A DNA stretch of 64,000 nucleotides from Haematobia irritans (GCF_050003625.1 NC_134400.1:49790066-49854065); one strand, 5' to 3'. Counted from the first letter of the stretch, positions 1 to 11,909 are shown. Made by a program: numbers and translations. The notes: a model not told the origin generated them from the sequence alone.

Positions 1-1027
1 TCAAAGAGAAGCAAATTGCATCCTATCCGGCTGAAATTTGGTACATGGTATTGGTATATGGTGTCTAACAACCGTGCAAAAATTGGTCCACATCGGTCCA
101 TAATTATATATGGCGCCCATATAAACCGATCCCCAGATTTGGGTTGCGGAGCCTCAAAGAGAAGCAAATTTCATCCGATCCGCCTGAAATTTGGTACATG
201 ATATTGGTATATGGTCTCTAACAACCATGCAAAAATTGGTCCACATCGGTTCATAATTATATATAGCCCCCATATAAACCGATCCCCAGATTTGGCTTGC
301 GAAGTCTCCAAGAGAAGCAAATTTCACCCAACCCGTTTGTAATTTGGAACATGGTGTTAGTATATGATCTTTAACAACCGTGCCAGAATTGGTCCATATC
401 GGTCCATAATTATATATAGCCCCCATATAAAACATTCTCCAGATTTGACCTCCGGAGCCTCTTGGAGGAGCAAAATTCATCCGTTCCGGTCGCTAACAAC
501 CATACCAAAATTGGTCCAATCACACAAAAATTGGTCCATATCGGTTCATAATCATGGTTGCCACTAGATCCAAAAATAATCTACCAAAATTTTATTTCTA
601 TAGAAAATTTTGTCAAAATTTTATTTCTATAGAAAATTTTGTCAAAATTTTATTTCTAGAGAAAATTTTGTTAAAATTTTATTTCTATAGAAAATTTTGT
701 TAAAATTTTATTTCTATAGAAAATTTTGTCAAAATTTTATTTCTATAGAAAATTTTGTCAAAATTTTATTTCTAGAGAAAATTTTGTTAAAATTTTATTC
801 GGTTCATAATAAAATTTTCATCATTGTCAAAATTTTATTTCTGTAGAAATTTTTGTCAAAATTTTACTTCTATAGAAAATTTTGTCAAAATTTTTATTTC
901 TATAGAAAATTTTGTTCAAATTTTATTTCTATAGAAAATTTTGTTAAAATTTTATTTCTGTAGAAAATTTTGTCAAAATTTTATGTCTACTTTGTCAAAC
1001 TAAATTATATACGTATTGGATCGATCT
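1..1027 (+). mobile_element. Helentron-like family A copy, both ends missing
   Basis: The stretch opens inside a tandem array of 153-bp monomers (to about 560), passes through a linker with the motif CATGGTTGCCAC, and enters a 29-bp AT-rich array (about 575-985). It ends after the family A landmark TTATATACGTATTGGATCG, where the next family A copy begins in the T run near 1028, so the usual 3' hairpin terminus is lost. Bases 364-1022 are near-identical to 2213-3020, which suggests duplication or conversion between the two copies. No protein is encoded. Confidence 0.75.
575..985 (+). repeat. 29-bp AT-rich palindromic tandem array
   Basis: The monomer has the form AAAATTTTATTTCTATAGAA followed by AATTTTGTC (29 bp). 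Its centre TTTCTATAGAAA is a perfect 12-bp palindrome, so each unit can form a hairpin. Copies vary by single bases (CTAGAG for CTATAG, GTTA for GTCA). There are no unique spacers, so this is not a CRISPR-like array. Confidence 0.9.
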
Positions 1028-3228
1028 TTTTATACCCTCCATCATAGGATGGGGGTATATTAACTTTGTCATTCCGTTTGTAACACATCGAAATATTGCT
1101 CTAAGACCCCATAAAGTATATATATTCTGGGTCGTGGTGAAATTCTGAGTCGATCTAAGCATGTCCGTCCGTCCGTCCGTCCGTCCGTCCGTCCGTCCGT
1201 CCGTCCGTCCGTCCGTCCGTCCGTCTGTTGAAATCACGCTAACTTCCGAACGAAACAAGCTATCGACTTGAAACTTGGCACAAATAGTTGTTATCGATGT
1301 AGGTCGGATGGTATTGAAAATGGGCCATATCGGTCCACTTTTACGTATAGCCCCCATATAAAGGGACCCTCAGATTTGGCTTGTGGAGCCTCTAACAGAA
1401 GCATATTTCATCCGATCCGGCTGAAATTTGGTACATAGTGTTGGTATATGGTCTCTAACAACCATGCAAAAATTGGTCCATATCGGTCCATAATTATATA
1501 TAGCCCCCATATAAACCGATCCCCAGATTTGGCTTGTGGAGCCTCTAAGAGAAGCATATTTCATCCGATCCGGCTGAAATTTGGTACATGGTGTTAGTAT
1601 ATGGTCTCTAACAACCATGCAAAAATTGGTTCACATCGGTCCATAATTATATATAGCCCCCATATAAACCGATCCCCAGATTTGGCTTACGGAGCCTCAA
1701 AGAGAAGCAAATTTCATCCGATCTGGCTGAAATTTGGTACATGATGTTGGTATATGGTCTCTAACAACCATGCAAAAATTGGTCCACATCGGTCCATAAT
1801 TATATATAGCCCCCATATAAACCGATCCCCAGATTTAGCTTGTGGAGCCTCTAAGAGAAGCATATTTCATCCGATCCGGCTGAAATTTGGTACATGGTGT
1901 TGGTATATGGTCTCTAACAACCATGCAAAAATTGGTCCATATCGGTCCTTAATTATATATAGCCCCCATATAAACCCGTCCGCAGATTTGACTTGTGGAG
2001 CCTCAAAGAGAAGCAAATTGCATCCGATCCGGCTGAAATTTGGTACATGGTGTTGATATATGGTCTGTAACAATCATGCAAAAATTGGTCCACATCGGTC
2101 CATAATTATATATAGCCCCCATATAAACCGATCTCCAGATTTGGCTTGCGAAGCCTCAAAGAGAAGCAAATTTCACCCAATCCGTTTGTAATTTGTAACA
2201 TGGTGTTAGTATATGATCTTTAACAACCGTGCCAGAATTGGTCCATATCGGTCCATAATTATATATAGCCCCCATATAAAACATTCTCCAGATTTGACCT
2301 CCGGAGCCTCTTGGAGGAGCAAAATTCATCCGTTCCGGTCGCTAACAACCATACCAAAATTGGTCCAATCACACAAAAATTGGTCCATATCGGTTCATAA
2401 TCATGGTTGCCACTAGATCCAAAAATAATCTACCAAAATTTTATTTCTATAGAAAATTTTGTCAAAATTTTATTTCTATAGAAAATTTTGTCAAAATTTT
2501 ATTTCTAGAGAAAATTTTGTTAAAATTTTATTTCTATAGAAAATTTTGTTAAAATTTTATTTCTATAGAAAATTTTGTCAAAATTTTATTTCTAGAGAAA
2601 ATTTTGTTAAAATTTTATTCGGTTCATAATAAAATTTTCATCATTGTCAAAATTTTATTTCTATAGAAAATTTTGTCAAAATTTTATTTCTATAGAAAAT
2701 TTTGTTCAAATTTTATTCGGTTCATAATCATGGTTGCCACTCGAGCCAAAAATAATCTACCAAGATTTTATTTCTATAGAAAATATTGTCAAAAGTTTAT
2801 TTCTATAGAAAATTTTGTTAAAATTTTATTTCTGTAGAAATTTTTGTCAAAATTTTACTTCTATAGAAAATTTTGTCAAAATTTTTATTTCTATAGAAAA
2901 TTTTGTGAAAATTTTATTTCTATAGAAAATTTTGTTAAAATTTTATTTCTGTAGAAAATTTTGTCAAAATTTTATGTCTACTTTGTCAAACTAAATTATA
3001 TACGTATTGGATCGATCTTTTTTGATTTAATATATACCACGTATGGACTTATATACAATTTAGAAGATGGTGTTAGGAGGTTTTAAGATACCTTGCCATC
3101 GGCAAGCGTTACCGCAACTTAAGTAATTCGATTGTGGATGGCAGTGTTTAGATGAAGTTTCTACGCAATCCATGATGGAGGGTACATAAGCTTCGGCCTG
3201 GCCGAACTTACGGCCGCATATACTTGTT
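1028..3228 (+). mobile_element. Helentron-like family A element, end to end
   Basis: This is the clearest complete family A copy. It starts TTTTATACCCTCCATCATAG, has a GTCC microsatellite, six to seven 153-bp monomers (about 1320-2400), a 29-bp AT array (about 2435-2985), and a conserved end with the perfect hairpin TTCGGCC-T-GGCCGAA at 3192-3206, a CGGCCG motif and the terminal ACTTGTT. The 5' TACCCTCCATCAT is mirrored by ATGATGGAGGGTA before the 3' end, a subterminal inverted repeat. This organisation matches DINE-1/HINE non-autonomous Helentrons and DINE-TR1 (known for central tandem repeats of about 150 bp). No rolling-circle protein is present, so it depends on an autonomous partner. Confidence 0.75.
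1163..1226 (+). repeat. GTCC tetranucleotide microsatellite
   Basis: About fifteen GTCC units are followed by GTCTGTTG. A GTCY microsatellite is a hallmark of DINE-1-type elements. The same position holds only two or three units in the copies at 7.2, 33.4, 58.7 and 63.4 kb, so the tract length changes quickly. Confidence 0.9.
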
Positions 3229-5061
3229 AATTCTTATTTTGTTATCCTATTTGAAACAGAATATAAAAACCGAGTTATAAAAATTGAATTAAAACACTTC
3301 TTGTATAGTTAAAATAATTACCTTCTTTGTGACGACATTTTTGGAAGTGCTTTTGAAGTTATGTCTTTATAGCAACTCCCATATTTTTGTTGGGAAAAAT
3401 TGTGGAACTACTTTTAGTTGATTTATTATAAATTAATTGTCTAGTTATGTTGAAGTCTGATTTTTTATTCTTCTTTTTATAAAATAAAACATTTATTGAA
3501 CCCATAACTTCAGTTCATTAATTTTTAGCTAGGGGGCTATAGCCCGAATCACTTAATTATAAAGACAAAACTGCTTCACTGAAAAGATTATCGATTTTTG
3601 GACAAGGAAACTTTATATCAGATAAATGCTAATAAAGGACACTAAATATTGTTAATATTTTGATTTTATTAAATCCATTTCGAGCACTCTACTGCATACA
3701 TCTAAAGAAATTAGGTCTGAAATCGTAATTGGGTTTACATTAAAAATCCAACTTTTTTTGCTGGGAATTCATTACGAGGAAATGTTTTCACAGAATTTTA
3801 TTATATGCGTTCCATTATGGTGGGCATTTAAAATTCGTCCAGACCGAACTTATTGCTGTATATACTTGTTTTTATCTCAAAATTACATGTCACATGAAAT
3901 ATGCTCTTTCTACAATGGAATTTTCCATAAGTTACATACATATGTAAGTGTAACCCCTTTTTTCCATTCAGGTAATAGAATTCTGTTTGCCAATTCTGAA
4001 GTGATTTTCTAGCAATCACAAGCCACATATGCTTAGTCCTTGTTTCGATTTCGGAAAATCCTTGAGTTTCTTTAATGAATTCTATATTTCATTGCTATTG
4101 TTATGCATATTAGTAATAGAATTGATATTTTATTGCCTCTTCCTGTTTGATATGCCAAGCACTTTGTAACGCATGACTCCATTAATCCTACTCTCTTGCT
4201 CTCTCTTTAGTACAGAGTATACATATGTGTGTGGATTGATATGCTGAATTCTTTTGTTGGCATTGTTTCACACTCGTGAGTATTTGTGTGACTGCAATTA
4301 ATTGAAAATATTATGCTTACATTGCTACCACAACAAAACAAAAACAACGAGAGGAAAGTGCTATCCTTTGTCCATCCCTTAATAACCTTAGCAAACATTT
4401 AAGTATGTAGTCCTTTGTTTTGCGAACAGCCAAGGTACATTGGACAATACCAAAAATATTTAAATAAGTCCAGTACAAACGAATGATGGTTGGGGAATAT
4501 GGCAAAAAAATATATCAGCTGCGTTGTGAATGTCCTTCACGGTGTGGCCTTGACAACAGAAGTGGTAGCAAGGAATACACACCGGTATTCAAATAATATA
4601 GCGGCATGGTAACCTATAAAACTTTTGACACACATACCAGCCTCAATTAAAAAATTCCACACTAAAAAGGATCATATGTCAGTCCGTTTTATGTGAGTAC
4701 AGAAATAAGAAACTCGTATGGATTCACCATAGTGCGGGCAGCACACACACTCATACAAATATATATTAGGCCATATCCATTCAAAAAAAAAGACAGTGAA
4801 CCCTCCAGGTCACTTAAGCCAATTTTGTTGTTCATGGAAATTATTTCCCCATTTTCCGATATTATCAAGAATCTTTTTTTGTAACGAAAAAAATGAGTAA
4901 CTCTAGCACTCCAATACTCCAATAGTTTTAACATCTCATTTGCGATTTGCGAATCCGAATTTCAGAACATGGGGTAATCTCCCAGTTAAAATTTCTCCAA
5001 TATGCGAAATTTTCCTTGCATTTAAATTTTTTTTTATCCACCAAAAAAAAAAAAATAATAA
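3229..5061. other. Non-coding stretch with repeat fragments
   Basis: I see no gene here. A fragment of MITE family G is recognisable at about 3290-3395 (GTTAAAATAATTACCTTC... TTTTTGTTGGGA), a family C Helentron 3' terminus at about 3820-3873 (ending TATATACTTGTTTTT), and a diverged piece of MITE family F (CAGTGAACCCTCCAGG) from about 4793. The remainder looks like unique AT-rich sequence. The short open frames are in no family I recognise and use no convincing start context. Confidence 0.6.
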
Positions 5062-6152
5062 ACAAGTATATACAGCCGGGCCGAATCTTAAATACCCACC
5101 ACCATGAATCAAATATCATAGTTTCCTTTAAAATTTCAGGGGGGTTTGATGACAGATATTCTCCCAAGCAAAGCCGTCCAACTAGTACACTTCCCGAAGA
5201 TAAATTTAAAGATTTTACCAATGAAGACTATATCAGATTTTGGATTTAAAAGAACCTATTTTGTTTGAGTTTTAGAGGAATCATTATCATCTCTTATAAG
5301 TGTGCAAGAAAATGATGAAATAACATCTTGATTGGAAATCTAAAATCTCTAGATTTTCACCCCCATTATTTAAATGATTACGAGAAGTAAAACATGGAAA
5401 TTTTACATTCATTTTCAAGCAATTTTCAGCATCAGTGCGCCTTCTATACACTCAAGAAGTGAAATCGGTCTATATGGAGGCCTTTTGTGCAAATTGGATA
5501 GAAACTAGGGTTTCTATAATCCAAAGAAATAAAATCTGGAGATCGGTCTATATGGGGGATATACGAGTACAAACACATGGACCAATACACGCCATTTTCG
5601 GCACACGTATTTGTGGTACTACAATACCTCTAGATTTTAAATTTCAGACAAATTGGATAAAAACTACGGTTTCTATAATTCCAACAAGTAAAATCGGGAG
5701 ATCGGTCTATATGGGTGCTATACCAAAACATGAACCGATACTCACCATTTTTGGCATACCTCTTTATGGTCTTAGAATACCTCTAGATTTCAAGTTTCAG
5801 GCAAATTGGATAAAAACTACGGGTTTTATAAGCCCAAGACCCCAAATTGGGAAGTCGGTTTATATGGGGACTATATCAAAACCTTGACCGATATAGCCCA
5901 TCTTCGAACATGACCTGCCTGCAGACAAAAGACGAGTTTGTGCAAAATTTCAGCACGATTGCTTCACTATTGAAGATTGTATCGTGATAACAACAGACAA
6001 ACAGGCGGACATCGTTATATCGTCTTAGAATTTCTCCCTGATCAAGAATATATATACTTTATATAGTCGGAAATCGATATTTCGAAGTGTTACAAACGGA
6101 ATGACAAACTTATTATACCCCCGTCACCATTCTAAGGTAGTGGGTATAAAAA
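5062..6152 (-). mobile_element. Helentron-like family C element, reversed
   Basis: Read on the minus strand it starts TTTTTATACCCACTACCTTA, continues through a diverged leader (a short GTCY-like stretch, GTCCGCCTGTTTGTCTG), about three tandem monomers of 153-159 bp, and ends near 5062 in GGCCCGGCTGTATATACTTG. The 5' TACCCACTACC is mirrored by GGTGGTGGGTA near the 3' end. The copy is AT-drifted and encodes nothing. The open frame over the array is a by-product of monomer lengths divisible by three. Confidence 0.65.
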
Positions 6153-6500
6153 CAGTGAACCCTCGAGGTCACCTATTATGGTTTAGTTAAAATTTCTCAA
6201 ATGTGATCAACTTTCCTTCAATTTAAATTTTTTTTTGATCGAATGAACTAAAAATTTGCCCATTTAGAACTTGGTATAGCTCAAAAGACGTAATTTAACT
6301 AAAATTACTCATTTTTGAAAGTCTCGAATACTATTTAACTAAAATTTACTAACTTTAGAAAAATCTCAACTGTGAATTTCGAATTGTGGACTTCATTTGC
6401 TTAAAATTTTTCTTTCTCATTTTTAACTCATGCCAATAAAGTAAGCAACAATAATTAAAATAACTTAAATATTCTCACATTTGACAAAATTTTCTAATTT
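6153..6500. other. Diverged MITE family F fragment
   Basis: The sequence begins with CAGTGAACCCTCGAGGTCAC and has the ACTAAAATT-rich texture of the complete family F element at 10617-11132. Neither clear ends nor a target duplication can be read. No gene. Confidence 0.45.
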
Positions 6501-8174
6501 TTATACCCTCCACCATACACTCAAAAAAATATTGTCGTGCCAAAGATTTCATGTCCTTAAAATACGAATGCATATTTTGCTTAGAATAGAAGACGCATTT
6601 CTCTAATATAAAGTTTTTTCCTTGTTCAAAAGTCGATAAACTTTTCAATGAAGTCGTATTGTCCTTATAATTAAGTGATTTCACTTAAAAATGGGAGTCA
6701 TAACATGAAAGAAAAATTTTTTTGGGGTAAGGTCATTTTGACTTTATTAATTCAGAAAAATTCTTTAAATTGAATGAAATTGTCTTTAAATTAGTTGTCT
6801 TTTTGCATCTTGACTACACAGCAACAAATCGTTCAAATATAGGACATGTTTTTCAAAACTTCATTTTAAAGAAGTTTTTTACTTCAAACATAGCATAATT
6901 TCTACTGGAAGTCGAGTCCTAATTTGGAAAATAAAGTTGCCGTTAACTCGTTTTTAAAGGACTTTGATGGCATATGAAAAAAACCTGAAAACACGAATAA
7001 TTAAAAGTTGCTTCCTAGAATCAAGTACACAAAACCCAAATTTAAAAGAGAATTGTGTCTTAAAAGTATCCTTACTTGTATTCTCCGCTTCTTTGGCTCG
7101 GAATCAATACAAAAATTGTTAAAGTAAATACAAAATCTTTGGAACCGGGCATGCTTCATTTTTCAGTGTAGGATGGGGGGTATATTAACTTTGTCATTTC
7201 GTTTGTAACATATCGAAATATTGGACTAAGACCCCATAAAGTATATATATTCTGGGTCGTGGTGAAATTCCGAGTCGATCTAAGCATGTCCGTCCGTCTG
7301 TTGAAATCGCGCTAACTTCCGAACGAAACAAGCTATCGTCTTGCCACGTAGCATAAGTAGTTGTTATTGATGTCGGTCGGATGGTATTGCAATTGGGCCG
7401 TATTGGACCACTTTTGCGTATAGCTCCCATATATACCGACGCCCAGATTGAGCTTGCGGAGCCTCTTAGAGAAGCGACTTTCATCCGATCCGGCTGAAAT
7501 TTAGTACGTGGTGTTAGTATGTGGTCTCTCACAACCATGCAAAAATTGGTTCATATCGGTCCATAGTTATATATAGCCCCCATATGAACCGATCCCAAGA
7601 TTTGAACTCCGGAGCCTCTTGGAAGAGCAAAATTCACCCGATCCGGTTGAAATTTGGTACGTGGTGTTAGCATATAGTCTCTAACAACCATGCAAAAATT
7701 GGTATATATCGGTCTATAGTTATATATAGCCGATCCACACAAAAATTGGTCCATATCGGTTCATAATCGTGGTTGCCACTCGAGCCAAAAATAATCTACC
7801 AAAATTTTATTTCTATAGACTATTTTGTCAAGATTTTATTTCTATATAAAATGTTGTCAAAATTTTATTTCTATAGAATATTTAGTTTCTATAGAAAATT
7901 GGTCCACGTCACTCTATAGTTATATAAATCATGGTTGCCACTCGAGCCAAAAATAATCTACCAAAAGTTTATTTCTATAGAATATTTTGTCAAGATTTTA
8001 TTTCTATAGAAGATTTTGTCAAAATTTTATTTCTATAGAAAATGTTGTCAAAATTTTATTTCTACAAAAAAAAAAAAATTTGCCAAAAATTTATTTCTAT
8101 AGATTTTTTTTTTCAAAATTTTATTTTTATAGAAAATTTAATTTCTATAGAAAATTGGTCCACATCAGTCTATA
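6501..8174 (+). mobile_element. Helentron-like family A copy split by a MITE, 3' end lost
   Basis: The 5' end TTTTTATACCCTCCACCATA lies at 6498-6517. A 651-bp MITE then interrupts it, and the element resumes at 7169 with TAGGATGGGG. It continues with a short GTCC tract (about 7287), roughly two 153-bp monomers (7400-7740) and AT arrays (7795-8160). It stops against a SINE at 8175 without its terminal hairpin. The uninterrupted sequence CACCATAGGATGGGG seen elsewhere in the window proves the insertion. Confidence 0.75.
6518..7168. mobile_element. MITE family D, 651 bp, TA target duplication
   Basis: The left end CACTCAAAAAAATATTG and the right end ...TTTTTCAGTG form terminal inverted repeats of the type CACTSAAAAA. 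The dinucleotide TA flanks both sides (6516-6517, 7169-7170), and deleting the element restores a family A 5' end exactly. TA duplication and these tips fit a Tc1/mariner-mobilised MITE. It has no coding capacity. Related copies are at 42016-42659 and 46399-46936. Confidence 0.85.
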
Positions 8175-8516
8175 GGTTAGGTTAGGTGGCAGCCCGATGT
8201 ATAAAGCTCACTTAGACTATTCAGTCCTTTGTTATACCACATTGGTGAACTTCTCTCTTATCACTGAGTGCTGCCCGATTCCATGTTAAGCTGAATGACA
8301 AGGGGCCTACTTTTTATAGCCGAGTCCGAACGGCGTTCCACATTGTAGTGAAACCGCTTAGAGAAGCTTAGAAACCCTCAGAAATGTCACCAGCATTACT
8401 GAGGTGGGATAATCCACCACTGAAAAACTTTTTGGTGTTCGGTCGAAACAAGAGTCGAACCCACGACCTTGTGTATGTAAGGCGGGCATGCTAACCATTG
8501 CACCACGGTGGCTCCC
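8175..8516 (-). mobile_element. tRNA-derived SINE, reversed
   Basis: On the minus strand the element starts GGGAGCCACCGTGGTGCAAT. The A box lies in GTGGTGCAATGGTTAGCATG and the B box GGTTCGACTC is at 8452-8461. This is the usual RNA polymerase III promoter of a tRNA-derived SINE. The body is shared with two other copies in the window, and the tail reads CACCTAACCTAACC, not poly(A). A SINE of this size has no protein and would need a LINE partner. Confidence 0.85.
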
Positions 8517-9480
8517 GACACAAGGACGAATGTCATTGAAATTGGAAAAAATCATATCAAATTTAGATGTAGCTCTCATATATATATATATATGTGTCAT
8601 ATCACCCTTATTTATTAACCGATCTCACTCGAATTTAGCACAATTTAATCTTCTATAGTATCACCTAAACATGCACAAATTCATCGAAATCGGTTCAGAT
8701 TCAGATATAGCTTCCATCTCTATGTATAGCCCAATTTTGCCAAAATTTCCCATATTTCGTCATAATAACCTTATTTATTAACTGATCTTTGTCAAAGTTG
8801 GCGCAATGTTATTTTGTGTAGTAACAGCTATATTATTTATTTATTAACCAATCTTACTAAAATTTAAAATTCAGATCTATTAACCGATGTTATTCAAACT
8901 TACATATAGCTTTTACATAACCATATCGCACGATTTTCACATTTCATTCATTTGTAATAATAGACTAAAAATTAGTTGTAACTAATTCCGTAGGTAAAAA
9001 ATCAAGTATATATGACTACAGTCACATTACCGATTTTATTGGAATATATCAAACATATGGTCATATTTGTCGAACCAAGGCCGTATTAGGGGGGGATGAG
9101 GGGGATCCAACCCCCCCCCAAATGAATGAATATTTTTATATAAATAAATATATATTTTTAGCTGCATAGAAAAATGTTATCGAAGATGTTGAAGAAAAGC
9201 TGGAGGTTTTATTTTGGAAAACGCTTACCTATAAAACTTGCACAAATCATAGAATACTTGTTGAAAAGCCCGTCAAACGACGGTCGAAAAAACAAATTGT
9301 TTTTGTTCTCGCACCACAAATTTCATTTTTGGAAAATGTATTTCTGCTTTTTATGTGTGTTTGTTGTTCTTTTTGTGACTCGCTTTGTTTGGCCATTGCA
9401 ACAACAACGAAACAGCCAAACACACATGTGTAAATGAAATGGCGCAAAACCTGCGAAAAGAACCTGCCTAATTCAGCGAT

Positions 9481-10175
9481 GGAAGCAATAAAGAGATATT
9501 TCCAAACGTGCATATTCTTTTAAAAATTTTGGTCACTTTGCCAGTTACTCAGGGATGGAAAATACAATTTTTAAGAAAGTACAAAAAAGGTATTTTTTGA
9601 GCGGAAAGGTACATTTTACTAAATTTCAACAAAAATTTCACTGGAAGATTATTGTCAAGAGACTGAATTTTAAAGAAAATAAAATTTTGACAAAATTTTC
9701 TATATAAATAAAATTTTGCAAAAATTTTCTATAGAAATAAAATTTTCAAAAAAAAAAATCTATAGAAAAAAAATTTTGCAAAATTTTTTCTATAGAAATA
9801 AAATTTTGCAAATGGAAGCAATAAAGAGATATTTCCAAACGTGCATATTCTTTTAAAAATTTTGGTCACTTTGCCAGTTACTCAGGGATGGAAAATACAA
9901 TTTTTAAGAAAGTACAAAAAATGTATTTTTTGAGCGGAAAGGTACTTTTTACTAAATTTCAACAAAAATTTCACTGGAAGATTATTGTCAAGAGACTGAA
10001 TTTTAAAGAAAATAAAATTTTGACAAAATTTTCTATATAAATAAAATTTTGACAAAATTTTCTATATAAATAAAATTTTGCAAAAATTTTCTATAGAAAT
10101 AAAATTTTCAAAAAAATTCTATAGAAAAAAAATTTTGCAAAATTTTTTCTATAGAAATAAAATTTTGCAAAAATT
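9481..10175 (+). repeat. 333-bp tandem duplication across a hAT junction
   Basis: GGAAGCAATAAAGAGATATT occurs at 9481 and again at 9814, a 333-bp offset, and the following 330 bases match closely. The unit contains the outer hAT flank, the CAGTTACT duplication site and the first part of the nested hAT, so it arose after the nested insertion. The second copy has an additional 29-bp AT unit. Confidence 0.9.
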
Positions 10176-11160
10176 TCCTGTAGAAATAACATTTTTACAA
10201 AATTTTCAATTGAAATAAAATTTTGTCAAAATTTTCTATAAAAATAAAATTTTGCAAAAATTTTATATAGAAATAAAATTTTGACAACATTTTCTACCGA
10301 AATAAAAAATCGATAATATAGAATCGCATTCTTTTTTCGACTAAAACATTCTTGAAGTTCAATAAAATCCTGTGTTTGACTATGTCTTTTACAAAATCGA
10401 GATTTTCTTCCCACATGAACATGTCTGTTTTGCCATATTTGTAAAAGACTATTAGCAAATAAGGTTAATAAAGACTTTCTCAAAATATTAAAATATTTTG
10501 TCAAAGCTATTGTACCATTAATCTGATATCGACTCAAAAATGTATACACAAAAGGTACTAAATCATTCGCGGGGGTACTACGGTACTGACCGGGGTGAAA
10601 AAGTTTTGAAAAGGTACACTGAAAAAACAGTGAACCCACCAGGAAGAAACTTTTTGGTTAATTTTAGAAAATTTTGAATATTGTTGGAAAATTTTAACAA
10701 AACAGTATTACAAACGCTGACATGTCGCCGATATCACAAAAATAAGTAAATATTTTTCGACAAATGCAAGAACATTTATTAGGTATAATTAATTTTTTTC
10801 ACTTGTCAAAGAAAATTTTGTAGTTTGAAGGAAAAACTTGGAGTTAAAAAATGCAAGCATGTCTTTAGTGACATACGAAGTTCATGATGAACGCATTTTT
10901 GGTAAAATTTCCAAATTTAAAGAAATAATGAACTATTTTGTGGGAAGCGCGAATTTAGTAAATCTTTTTGCTTAATTTGAGGATAATTTTTTCCCGTTTT
11001 TTAGTTCATTTAACTAACGTACGCAAAAAATTATTAGAGTAAATGAAACTTTCTCCAAACATAATAATTCCATGAACTAAAATAGAGTTAAATTGGCTTT
11101 AGTGAAATAGAGAGTTCACTTTTTTTTGAGTGTACTATAGTACTGCATTTTCAATCCCTG
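9550..11160. mobile_element. Nested non-autonomous hAT, target duplication CAGTTACT
   Basis: Left tip CAGGGATGGAAAATACA and right tip (reverse complement CAGGGATTGAAAATGCA) are inverted repeats. CAGTTACT flanks at 9542-9549 and 11161-11168. Inside are reversed 29-bp AT-array units (about 9665-10300) and a TA-flanked MITE. It has no transposase of its own. It inserted in the reading frame of the outer hAT transposase. Confidence 0.9.
10617..11132. mobile_element. MITE family F, 516 bp, TA target duplication
   Basis: The left end is CACTGAAAAAACAGTGAACC and the right end is GTTCACTTTTTTTTGAGTG, imperfect inverted repeats of about 20 bp flanked by TA at 10615-10616 and 11133-11134. It sits inside the nested hAT. 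Partial relatives occur at about 4793-5060, 6153-6480, 37140-37260, 40349-40625 and 47760-48115. Confidence 0.8.
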
Positions 11161-11909
11161 CAGTTACTACGTGCTCATCCGAACGCTCATTTTCAACAAT
11201 GAAGAGATTAATGACGTAACTTAGAAATTCGACTAGCGAGAGTAGACTCAAAGGATTGACATTAATGTCGGTTTATCGCCGAATAAATGTGCCGACTGAA
11301 GAAGTAATTGATTTATTTGCTGCCCAAAAAGCCCGTCGGCTCAATTTAATATTATAAAAATATTGTATACATACCTATGCATAAACAAAATTTTCTACAC
11401 ATGAGATTATATGAATATTTTTTTTTAAAGTTGAACCAGCCCACCCCCCCCCCCCCCCCCCCAATTAAAATCCTGGCTACGGCCTTGTGTCGAACCTATT
11501 CACCGGTGTTTCTCAAAATATATATAAGACACACCTGCAAAGTATCCCTCATATCGAGTGTGGTTGTGATATCCCATATGAAGGCATATGTCAACATATT
11601 ATCAAGAAACTTTTACCAATTCATCACCAACTCATGTATTAACTGATCTTATTTAAGTTTAGAACAGGACAATACTTTTAAACGCCTATTGGATTTGAGA
11701 AATAGCAGACATTTCTGTTCAGATTTGGATAAAGCTGCCATAAACACGTACCCCTCAATTTTCTTAAATACGGAAATACGGTTTATCCCCAGAGCATATT
11801 TTAATAATACCCCACAAATGTAGAGGTGACTTGGGGTATGATATAGTCGGCCCCTCTCGACTTTCTTCGTTACTCACTTGTTATTTGTTAAAAAATAACT
11901 TTTACATCC

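Larger units (their letters stand above)
9472..11357 (+). pseudogene. hAT transposase C-terminal remnant, split by a nested insertion
   Basis: Translation of 9472-9549 gives a peptide ending ILLKILVTLPVTT. After removal of the nested element and its duplicated CAGTTACT, the frame continues at 11169-11357 with TCSSERSFSTMKR and ends in EEVIDLFAAQKARRLNL. This is the hAT C-terminal dimerisation region, of the zinc-finger/MYM-associated type common in insects. One in-frame TAA follows MKRLMT, and a TAA precedes the fragment at 9469-9471. The upstream catalytic core is not recognisable, so the gene is dead. Confidence 0.85.
9076..11487 (+). mobile_element. hAT element with 8-bp target duplication TGTCGAAC
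   Basis: The left tip CAAGGCCGTATTAGGGGGGG and the right tip (reverse complement CAAGGCCGTAGCCAGGATTT) form an inverted repeat with ten perfect outer bases. TGTCGAAC is present at 9068-9075 and 11488-11495. An 8-bp duplication is diagnostic for hAT. A G-rich block lies inside the left tip and a 19-base C run (11444-11462) inside the right. The element carries the C-terminal remnant of its transposase and is itself split by another hAT. Confidence 0.9.
8517..11883 (+). mobile_element. Family-B-like Helentron fragment, interrupted by a hAT element
   Basis: Degenerate monomers of the ATCGGTTCAGATTCAGATATAG type occupy 8517-9067 and resume at 11496. The 3' terminus is clear: GGGGTATGATATAGTCGG, the hairpin AGTCGG/CGACT (11845-11862) and a CACTTGTT end near 11882. 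The 5' end is not seen. The hAT insertion at 9076-11487 duplicated TGTCGAAC of this element. Confidence 0.6.

Noticed and set aside
575..985. CRISPR-like array of regular 29-bp repeats
   Set aside because: The repeats are contiguous with no unique spacers, the context is a eukaryotic transposon, and the unit is an AT satellite.
995..1357. Open frame with repeated TDGR motif on the minus strand
   Set aside because: It is a translation of the GTCC microsatellite and the Helentron leader; the motif tracks repeat number, not a protein family.
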